6,450 nucleotides of DNA, from positions 1 to 6,450 of the forward strand of contig CAMPGT010000228.1 in NCBI GenBank assembly GCA_946885665.1, in the 5' to 3' direction. Below the pieces are notes generated by a model. That model saw only the letters and a list, made by a program, of their open reading frames with translations. It was not told where the DNA came from and did no database searches. Source of the stretch: an uncultured Chitinophagaceae bacterium. Lineage in GTDB: Bacteria; Bacteroidota; Bacteroidia; Chitinophagales; Chitinophagaceae. Positions 1 through 5,718 of this stretch are shown here, in pieces. Both the position numbers and the translations under genes were made by a program. Numbering within the stretch: position 1 is the stretch's first letter; every line of letters begins with the position of its first letter.

Positions 1-193
1 GTGCAATCCCGCCAGCGGGGGATACCTTTGCGAGCTCTTTCGCGCCTTTGCGTGCAATCCCGCCAGCGGGGGATACCTTTGCGAGCTCTTTCGCGCCTTT
101 GCGTGCGATCCCGCCAGCGGGGGATACATTTGCGAGCTCTTTCGCGCCTTTGCGTGCGATCCCGCCGGCGGGGGAAACTGTTTGCGCGTTTGC
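1..193. repeat. 51-bp tandem repeat array (3 full units plus a degenerate fourth)
   Basis: Direct tandem copies lie at 1-51, 52-102 and 103-153, with a shortened diverged copy at about 154-193. Units 1 and 2 are identical. Unit 3 differs at two bases (A to G at unit position 5, C to A at position 26). Unit 4 keeps the first half and then loses about 11 bp. Each unit contains a GC-rich imperfect hairpin (ATCCCGCC, AGC loop, GGGGGAT, with one bulged G) followed by three imperfect 'ctttgcg'-like motifs spaced about 10 bp apart. There are no unique spacers between units, so this is not a CRISPR array. Although 51 is a multiple of three and the array is open on the plus strand, nothing supports a gene there. 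It lies downstream of the operon terminator and may extend past the left edge. Similar 'CTTTGCG'-rich intergenic repeats seem familiar from Bacteroidota genomes, but I could not verify that here. Confidence 0.93.
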
Positions 194-229
194 ATGACAT
201 TCCATTACCCGAAAATACTTTATTCAGCC

Positions 230-258
230 AAAACAAAACCGGCTGTGGAAACAGCCGG
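230..258 (-). terminator. Rho-independent terminator of the minus-strand operon
   Basis: The arms at 239-246 and 251-258 form a perfect 8-bp stem (CCGGCTGT / ACAGCCGG) around a 4-base loop. Read on the minus strand, the stem is followed directly by TTTTGTTTT (complement of 230-238), which is the U-tract expected of an intrinsic terminator. On the plus strand the stem is followed by TCATTACG, so it should work only for minus-strand transcripts. It begins 25 bases after the stop codon of the oxidoreductase gene, which is where the operon should end. Confidence 0.9.
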
Positions 259-283
259 TCATTACGCAGTATAAAAATAAAAC

Positions 284-1666
284 CTAAACCAACTTCATTT
301 TTACGGGATCCCAGTGGATCACCTTATTCTGAAAATAACTTTCATTGCAGGCAAGGCACGGCGCTGCCGCCCTAAACCCAAAAACCGCATCTTCAACAAC
401 AGGTTTGCCCGTCTTTATGCTTTCAAAGAAATTACTGAAATGCGCAACATGGTCACTAAACCCTGATGGCGCCACATAAGTGATATCGGGCTGGGTTTGC
501 GGCTTCTGATCTTCCTCGGAATATTTTCTCGCATGTTCCGCCTTCAGCCGTTCCTGCATCTCGTTAGTAAACGTGTGCAGCGAATCCCAACCCCCGATCG
601 CCGGCGCCTTCGCCATCTTCCTTCTCTTCACCGTCACCTTTCGCTCGCTCACGAACATCACCCCGTCAGAGCCGGTAATTTTGGTGTAACCCGTTTCACC
701 TTCTCCACTCACAAAATTTACGTGCAGCGACACCTGGAACGGTGCGTGCCGTTCTGTTTCGGAGTATTCCAGCACGGCGCTCATCACGTCGGGCACGTTC
801 CTGCCGTCTTTCCAGTAAGTAAGATCGCCGAGCGAATAAATTTTAGAAGGACCCAGTGAACCAGTTAAAAAATGCAGGCCGCTCAGCAGGTGAACATAAA
901 GGTCGCCCGCCATGCCTGTGCCATACTCCCTGTAATTTCTCCACCTGAAGAAACGTTTGTCGTCGAACGGCATTTTCTTTTGCTGGTTCGATTGGTAACG
1001 TTCCCAGTCGATGGTGTTGGGAGATGAATCAAGCGGAATGGTGTAGTTCCAGGCTCCCAACGCACTCTGGCGGGTGTTCACCGCTTCAACTGCATTGATG
1101 GTGCCTATCTCGCCGGCTTCGTACAATTCTTTTGCCTTCGCGAATCCCAGGCTGCTCACACGCTGACTGCCTACCTGGAACACGTTCTTCGTCGCCTGCT
1201 GTGCCTTCACCACTGCCGCTCCCTGCTCAATTTTATGCACCATAGGCTTTTCACAATACACCGCTTTTCCTTTTTTCAGCGCATCTATGCATATTTTGTC
1301 GTGCCAGCTATCGTTAGTGGCTATAATTACCGCGTCCACATCTTTTCTGTCCAGCACTTCTTCATAGCGTTTCGTGGTGAATACGTGGGCGCCAAATAAT
1401 TCCTTCGCATGCTCGAGCCTTCCCGAATACAAATCGGCGCATGCCACAATTTCAACGCCGGGCACTTTCAATGCAGCCTGCATATCATTATATCCCTGTA
1501 TGCCCATGCCAATGCCGGCCACGCGGATATTATCGGTTGGTGTAAAAACAGGGGGCGCCTGCATCATCACCTTTTGGCTTCCGGCCTCGAAGGCGGCAAG
1601 GTCCTTAGTGGTGAGCAATGCCGCGGTTCCGCCAAGCTGTTGTAAAAAACGTCTTCTGTTTGCCAT
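284..1666 (-). CDS. Gfo/Idh/MocA family oxidoreductase with Tat-type signal
   Basis: A predicted NAD(P)-dependent sugar or cyclitol dehydrogenase of 460 residues, a typical full length for the exported branch of this family. Seen in the sequence: a twin-arginine signal at residues 4-9 (RRRFLQ) with a short hydrophobic stretch after it; a Rossmann dinucleotide-binding loop at 51-58 (GIGMGIQG); an acidic residue D78 after the second strand; the family hallmark EKP at 139-141; a QVGSQR segment at 164-169; and a DLYVH segment (D255, H259) that fits the family's catalytic Asp/His pattern. The C-terminus has the FFESIKTGKPVVEDAVFG-type ending seen in many Bacteroidota homologues. The ATG at 1666 puts the Tat motif at the N-terminus and lies 17 bases after the isomerase stop; no Shine-Dalgarno is visible. 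Tat export fits a protein folded around a tightly bound cofactor, as in Zymomonas glucose-fructose oxidoreductase. Substrate unknown; glycoside 3-dehydrogenase activity is one possibility. GH109-type NAD-dependent glycosidases share the fold and are a less likely alternative. Confidence 0.95.
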   Translation of the reverse strand: MANRRRFLQQLGGTAALLTTKDLAAFEAGSQKVMMQAPPVFTPTDNIRVAGIGMGIQGYNDMQAALKVPGVEIVACADLYSGRLEHAKELFGAHVFTTKRYEEVLDRKDVDAVIIATNDSWHDKICIDALKKGKAVYCEKPMVHKIEQGAAVVKAQQATKNVFQVGSQRVSSLGFAKAKELYEAGEIGTINAVEAVNTRQSALGAWNYTIPLDSSPNTIDWERYQSNQQKKMPFDDKRFFRWRNYREYGTGMAGDLYVHLLSGLHFLTGSLGPSKIYSLGDLTYWKDGRNVPDVMSAVLEYSETERHAPFQVSLHVNFVSGEGETGYTKITGSDGVMFVSERKVTVKRRKMAKAPAIGGWDSLHTFTNEMQERLKAEHARKYSEEDQKPQTQPDITYVAPSGFSDHVAHFSNFFESIKTGKPVVEDAVFGFRAAAPCLACNESYFQNKVIHWDPVKMKLV

Positions 1667-1683
1667 AATGTTGATTAAAAGGG

Positions 1684-2511
1684 TCAGGATTTCATGAGAA
1701 ATTCATAATTGTGTTTGATGCTCTCAAATGCCGTGTTCGTATATTCTTCCTGCTCCACGAAAAAGTATTTGAGGCCCGACTTACCCGCATTGCCCAGCAT
1801 CTTCCTTATATCCAGGTCGCCCTTTCCGAATTCGGTGCTGTGCTTTTTTGCAATCACCATATCCTTCAAATGCCACAGCGGAAACCTGCCCGGGTGCTTG
1901 TCAAAATATGTAACAGGATCATTGCCGGTTACCACTACCCAACCGAGATCGAGCTCCATATTGACATATTGCCGATCGGTGTTTTCGAGCAACACATCGT
2001 AAAGCGTGCTGCCGCCGTCCTTCTCGAATTCATAATCATGATTGTGATAGCCGAACGAAAGGTTCGATTTCTTGCATGCCTCCCCTGCTTTATTGAAAGC
2101 ATCGGCAGTCTTTTTATAATTGGCGACTGTCTGCCCCTTAAAAGGCATTGATGACACAATCAAATATTCCTGGCCCGTTTCTGCGGCCTCATCGATGGTT
2201 TTCTGCCATTGATCGTCCATGTGCACATGGCCACTGCGGAGCGTCATTCCCAGGTCGCCCACCACCTTTTTAATCTCTTTCGCACTGAGGCCATAATAAT
2301 TTCCCTTGTCGCTACGCGCCGACTCAAGCTCCTTGTAACCGATTTTGGCCAGCAATTTCAACGTGCCCACAGCATCGTTCAGCATTTCCTTGCGAACGGT
2401 GTACAATTGAATGCCTACATCATTCATCTTCTCAACGCCGACCTTCAGCGGCAAGTAAAAGCCCGCTGTCAGCAATGCGGAATTTTTTAGAAAATCACGC
2501 CTGGTTTTCAT
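1684..2511 (-). CDS. Sugar phosphate isomerase/epimerase-like TIM barrel with Tat-type signal
   Basis: A 275-residue protein of the xylose isomerase-like TIM-barrel superfamily. Seen in the sequence: a twin-arginine motif at 4-9 (RRDFLK) and a hydrophobic segment to about residue 25; the first barrel strand GIQLYTVR at 33-40; a YHNHDYEFE segment at 155-163; ELDLGW at 186-191; HLKD at 214-217; and FVEQE at 251-255. In this family such His/Asp/Glu positions (about E161, D188, H214, E253) bind the divalent metal and substrate; the residue assignments here are by pattern only. No obvious AxA signal-peptidase site follows the hydrophobic segment, so the protein may stay anchored or be cut elsewhere. 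The ATG at 2511 is chosen because it starts just before the RR motif and follows an A-rich leader. It sits between the dehydrogenase fusion and the Gfo/Idh/MocA gene, so a job in isomerising, epimerising or cleaving oxidised (keto) sugars in the periplasm is plausible. The true reaction cannot be read from the sequence. Confidence 0.93.
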   Translation of the reverse strand: MKTRRDFLKNSALLTAGFYLPLKVGVEKMNDVGIQLYTVRKEMLNDAVGTLKLLAKIGYKELESARSDKGNYYGLSAKEIKKVVGDLGMTLRSGHVHMDDQWQKTIDEAAETGQEYLIVSSMPFKGQTVANYKKTADAFNKAGEACKKSNLSFGYHNHDYEFEKDGGSTLYDVLLENTDRQYVNMELDLGWVVVTGNDPVTYFDKHPGRFPLWHLKDMVIAKKHSTEFGKGDLDIRKMLGNAGKSGLKYFFVEQEEYTNTAFESIKHNYEFLMKS

Positions 2512-2542
2512 TTTTTGTGTTTGTAGTGTTAAAAATATTATT
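2512..2542 (-). promoter_or_regulatory. A-rich leader before the isomerase start
   Basis: This 31-base gap is strongly A/T rich. On the minus strand it ends with ACAAACACAAAAA directly before the ATG, and it contains no purine-rich Shine-Dalgarno. A-rich, SD-less start regions are typical of Bacteroidota, and this supports the ATG at 2511. I do not see a convincing -33/-7 Bacteroidota promoter, so the gene is probably cotranscribed from upstream. Confidence 0.4.
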
Positions 2543-3310
2543 TCATTTTTTGTTGAACTTCATCCAGTCTATAAAAGCTATCCTTTCGTCAGTACCCGAA
2601 CCGTTCCTGAATACCAAATAGATGTTACGCCTCCCCCAAACCGGCTTTACCAGCAGCTTCGATTGCTGCCACTGGCCCCTTTCTTTTTTCTCCAGCGGCA
2701 GTTGCCCAAGCAGCGTTCCATTTGCCGAATCGAGCCGCAGCTCAAGCATACTCCCTTCCACCCTGCTGAACATCCGGAACCCGACAGATCCTATATCCGT
2801 AAGATCAATTTCCGGCAGGCTCATGTAAGCGCCGTTCCTGATGTTGCCAACAAATACGGTGTTCGTACCCGGCATTTGCGACTGGTTCATCTTTTTATCC
2901 AGCACCATGTCTTCCGCCTCCACGGTGGCGTTCCTCAATATCAGCATCACGTTGCTGCTCAACGGGCCAATTCCCGTTGCACCCCTGTCGGTATAACCTG
3001 CACGCATCACATAATATCCCGACGACCGTGTTTGACGGTGATCATCAGGCGCAAGGGTCCCCCGCATCGGCAGCAACCGCTGCTTTTCGTTAACCGACAA
3101 AATATACTTCACCATCTCAGCGGCCTCTTCCTTTGTGTGCTGCGGATGAGCCGCCATCATGTTTTCTCCCCAATTGCCATTGCCGCCGCTGATGATTTTG
3201 CCGGCTAAAGTTTCAATCACATTTTTACCTTTATAACGGTCAGCAATAGCTGAATAAGCCGGCCCAATCGAATTGCTCGTGAGCGTATGGCAGGTCTTAC
3301 AGTCGCTTTT
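2543..3310 (-). pseudogene. Severed cytochrome c + CBM6-like C-terminal part of the dehydrogenase fusion
   Basis: These 255 codons continue in exactly the same frame as the 3311-5701 gene but lie after its TAA stop. The first residues are KSDCKTCH, a class I cytochrome c heme site (CXXCH, DNA 3287-3301). It is followed by the usual IGPAY segment, a GGNGNWGENMM stretch with the likely distal heme ligand Met, and AHP. From about codon 893 of the reconstructed fusion a carbohydrate-binding, CBM6-like jelly-roll region begins (GYYVMRAGYTDRGATGIGPL), has NGAYMSLPEIDLTDI in the middle and ends in IDWMKFNKK. No start codon lies between the TAA and the heme motif. The first candidate, GTG at 3220, would drop the CXXCH and any signal peptide, so a useful separate protein is unlikely. 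Apart from the stop, the sequence shows no further damage, which suggests a recent mutation, a sequencing error or readthrough. The protein type is confident; the pseudogene status is an inference. Confidence 0.8.
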
Positions 3311-3313
3311 TTA
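3311..3313 (-). other. In-frame TAA interrupting the dehydrogenase-cytochrome fusion
   Basis: Read on the minus strand the codons are AAC CTG CTT TAA AAA AGC GAC TGT, i.e. NLL-stop-KSDC. Position 797 of the reading frame is a stop while both flanks remain in one frame and both match the same multidomain family. One base change would remove it, for example GAA (Glu) to TAA. The stop lies beside a run of six A, a place where base-calling could be imperfect, though an indel there would have changed the frame. Confidence 0.9.
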
Positions 3314-5701
3314 AAGCAGGTTTTTTACCTTTATATATTTCAACCCACCCTGTATTTCCGAATCAGGCGGCAGCAGCGCAAGGTCCTTTCCTTCTTTGAG
3401 GTAATCGAAGTACACATGTACATCGCTTTCCGCTATCCCATTTCCAATGGTGCCGTCCTCCCGGTCTTTCACCTCCACCGAATAATTCAGTTTCTCGTTA
3501 TCGAAATAAAAGGATCGGTTCGATCCGCTGGTGCCAAGCTCTACTGCCGGCCTGTCGTTCCCTACTTTTATTTCCAACTGCGCCGTCGAAGATTTTCCCT
3601 GTTCGTCTGTTACGGTCACACTGGGTTTGTAGATGCCCGGCGTTGCATAGACCGCAGTGGCATGATCGCCTTTGTTATTTTTAACGCTGCCGCCCTGCAG
3701 GTTCCAGGAATATTTGAGCTGGCCATTGTTGTCAAAATCAAACGAGCCCGCAGCACATAAATTTACCGTTAGCGGCGCAGCGCCGACAGTTTCATCTGCC
3801 TGTATCTGCGCCACAGGTTCGCGATTGCCCGCAACATAGCTGATCTTTACCAGCCTGGAATCGGGATTATGTGCAAAGTAGTTTGCACCATATTGCAGCA
3901 CATACATGGCGCCGTCGGGACCAAACTTAATATCGATGGGCTTGTACCACTCGTGCGAAGGTAAAAACGGCTCAACACTGGCGTAATTTGTATCGCCGTC
4001 GAACGATACCACTTTCACAAAGCTTCTTGCCCACTCGAAGATGAACCACTTGCCATTGTAGTATTCCGGGAATTTTGATTTCGCGTTTTTATAATCATCG
4101 GCATAATAGAGGGGTCCGCCCATTGCGCTTCGAGAACCCTGCCCCAGCTCGGGAAATTCCGGCGATGCACCATAAGAGTACCACATCATCGCTTTTCTTG
4201 CGGGCGGCAAGACTTTCGAGCCTGTGTTGTTCGGTGAATTGTTCTCCGGCCGCCCGGGGTTGAACTTCGGCCCTATCTTATTCGTAGCGAAGTCGAAATC
4301 GGCATAAGCTTTATTATCCGCCACAAAATATGGCCACCCGTAATTGCCGGGGCTCTTTGCCTGGTTGTATTCATCATAGCTTTGCGGCCCGCGTTCGCTG
4401 GAAACACCGCCATCCGGTCCCACATCGCCCCAATACACATAACCGTTGCGCGGGTCAACAGTGAACCGGAAAGGATTGCGTGCACCCATCACATATATCT
4501 CCGGCTTTCCCTTTGATCCGTCTTTCGGAAATAAGTTGCCGTCAGGAACTGTGTAAGTCCCGTTTGCCTCAGGATGTATCCTCAATATTTTTCCCCGCAA
4601 GTCGTGCGTGTTGCCCGAAGACTTCTGCGCATCGAAGGGCATGCGTCCCGGCCGTTCGTCGATAGGTGTAAAACCGTCCGATTCTTTTGAGCTGGTGTTG
4701 TCGCCAGTGGAGATGTACAGGTTGTTGCCCGGACCAAAAGTTAAATGCCCGCCCGAGTGACAGCAGGTTTCACGCTGGGTGGGAATTTCGAGGACAATTT
4801 TTTCAGACGACATGATAATACTGTCACCCCGCATTTCGAATCGCGACACGTTCTGTTTGGCTACATCGCCAACCGGCGAATAATTAATATAGATCCAATG
4901 ATTTGTTTCAAAGTCGGGATCGAGCGTCACACCGAGAATACCATCTTCATAATTTCCCGATATATTCACATCCATGCAACCGACAATGCGCGTTTCTTTT
5001 TTCGCAGGGTCATACAATTTGATATTTCCCCTTCTTTCAACAAACAGTACGCGGCCGTCTTTAAAGATCACCATTTCCATCGGCTCATACATATAAGTAT
5101 CCAGCACTTCCGTCACAAACCTGTTTTCTTCGGGCACCGGTAATGTTACTGCATCATCATAATCGGGCCGGCCATTATCAGCAATGTAACCGGTTCCTTT
5201 GTCAACCACCTGCGGGCTCAAAGGTGATGCGTGCGCAGCCAAAAATATCTTCCCGTTTTCATGCTTCCCCTGCCAGTAGTTATCTTTTGAAGCGTTCAGC
5301 TTGTCGTTCAGCGCATTCATCCACGGCCAATTGGTGACCGTATCGCGGCGTTCGTTGACCGACATCCAGCTTCCGCCTGCTTCGATAAAACGTTGCAAAG
5401 CCGGCTTCTGCCGGTAGTTAAGCGCTTCGGGAAGCACGTCAATAAAAATCAGTGAAGATATCTGCTTCAATGAATCTTCCATCAGCCAGTTGATGTTACT
5501 GGTGGTGTCGAGCCTGATATTGCGCTGTTCTGCTGCCTTCCTGATATCCTGCAGTATTTGCGGATCGGTGTTCGAAGAATTGACCAGCGCCATCCATCGT
5601 CCCGGCTCGGGTGCACTACAGCCATTCATCAGCAAAAAGGTGATGCTGCAAATGAACGGACCGATTATTTTTCTTAGGGCAGGTATTTGTTTTCTCTTCA
5701 T
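3311..5701 (-). CDS. Lipoprotein: degenerate ThuA-like + PQQ-type sugar dehydrogenase propeller + PKD (truncated fusion)
   Basis: A 796-residue predicted outer-envelope sugar dehydrogenase. Domains in order: a lipoprotein signal peptide with basic start MKRK, hydrophobic core and lipobox-like LLMNGC, giving acylated C28; a short ThuA-like region at about 36-165 (AGGSWMSV, NWPWMNAL); a soluble glucose/sorbosone dehydrogenase-like beta-propeller at about 190-625, opening with EPMEMVIFKDGRVLFVERRG and carrying HSGGHLTFGP, where H315 matches the catalytic His of the glucose dehydrogenase family; GARNPFRF and GNYGWPYF motifs; a PKD domain at about 628-715; and an Ig-like linker ending NLL. Homologues with this layout normally continue into cytochrome c and CBM6-like parts, here cut off by TAA. 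The ATG at 5701 is preferred over one at 5776 because the latter overlaps the upstream gene and spoils the signal peptide. It starts 17 bases after the TolB-like gene. PQQ use is inferred from the family only. Without the heme domain, electrons would need another acceptor. Confidence 0.93.
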   Translation of the reverse strand: MKRKQIPALRKIIGPFICSITFLLMNGCSAPEPGRWMALVNSSNTDPQILQDIRKAAEQRNIRLDTTSNINWLMEDSLKQISSLIFIDVLPEALNYRQKPALQRFIEAGGSWMSVNERRDTVTNWPWMNALNDKLNASKDNYWQGKHENGKIFLAAHASPLSPQVVDKGTGYIADNGRPDYDDAVTLPVPEENRFVTEVLDTYMYEPMEMVIFKDGRVLFVERRGNIKLYDPAKKETRIVGCMDVNISGNYEDGILGVTLDPDFETNHWIYINYSPVGDVAKQNVSRFEMRGDSIIMSSEKIVLEIPTQRETCCHSGGHLTFGPGNNLYISTGDNTSSKESDGFTPIDERPGRMPFDAQKSSGNTHDLRGKILRIHPEANGTYTVPDGNLFPKDGSKGKPEIYVMGARNPFRFTVDPRNGYVYWGDVGPDGGVSSERGPQSYDEYNQAKSPGNYGWPYFVADNKAYADFDFATNKIGPKFNPGRPENNSPNNTGSKVLPPARKAMMWYSYGASPEFPELGQGSRSAMGGPLYYADDYKNAKSKFPEYYNGKWFIFEWARSFVKVVSFDGDTNYASVEPFLPSHEWYKPIDIKFGPDGAMYVLQYGANYFAHNPDSRLVKISYVAGNREPVAQIQADETVGAAPLTVNLCAAGSFDFDNNGQLKYSWNLQGGSVKNNKGDHATAVYATPGIYKPSVTVTDEQGKSSTAQLEIKVGNDRPAVELGTSGSNRSFYFDNEKLNYSVEVKDREDGTIGNGIAESDVHVYFDYLKEGKDLALLPPDSEIQGGLKYIKVKNLL

Positions 5702-5718
5702 CAGTGTATAATACAATG

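Noticed and set aside
1..193. CRISPR array
   Set aside because: The units abut head to tail with no unique spacers, and no cas genes are present.
1..375. Plus-strand open frame encoding 17-residue Arg-rich repeats
   Set aside because: It is the direct result of the 51-bp tandem repeat (51 = 3 x 17). It runs through the operon terminator and antisense into the oxidoreductase gene, and has no recognisable domain or start signal.
2663..3208. Plus-strand 181-codon open frame (and other long plus-strand frames across the operon)
   Set aside because: They lie antisense to well-supported genes, have low-complexity His/Arg-rich translations and no recognisable domains; they are shadows of the coding strand.
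3218..3220. GTG as the true start of a separate 225-residue protein
   Set aside because: Cytochrome c sequence, including the CXXCH heme site, continues upstream of it in the same frame, and no export signal would be present.
3287..3330. Frameshift between the two halves of the dehydrogenase fusion
   Set aside because: Codon phase is identical on both sides (highest codon coordinates 5701 and 3220 are in the same phase), so the break is a substitution-type stop and not an indel.
4757..4765. Cys-Cys-His in the dehydrogenase as a heme-binding site
   Set aside because: It is CCH and not CXXCH. The His belongs to the conserved catalytic HSGGHLTFGP segment of the propeller.
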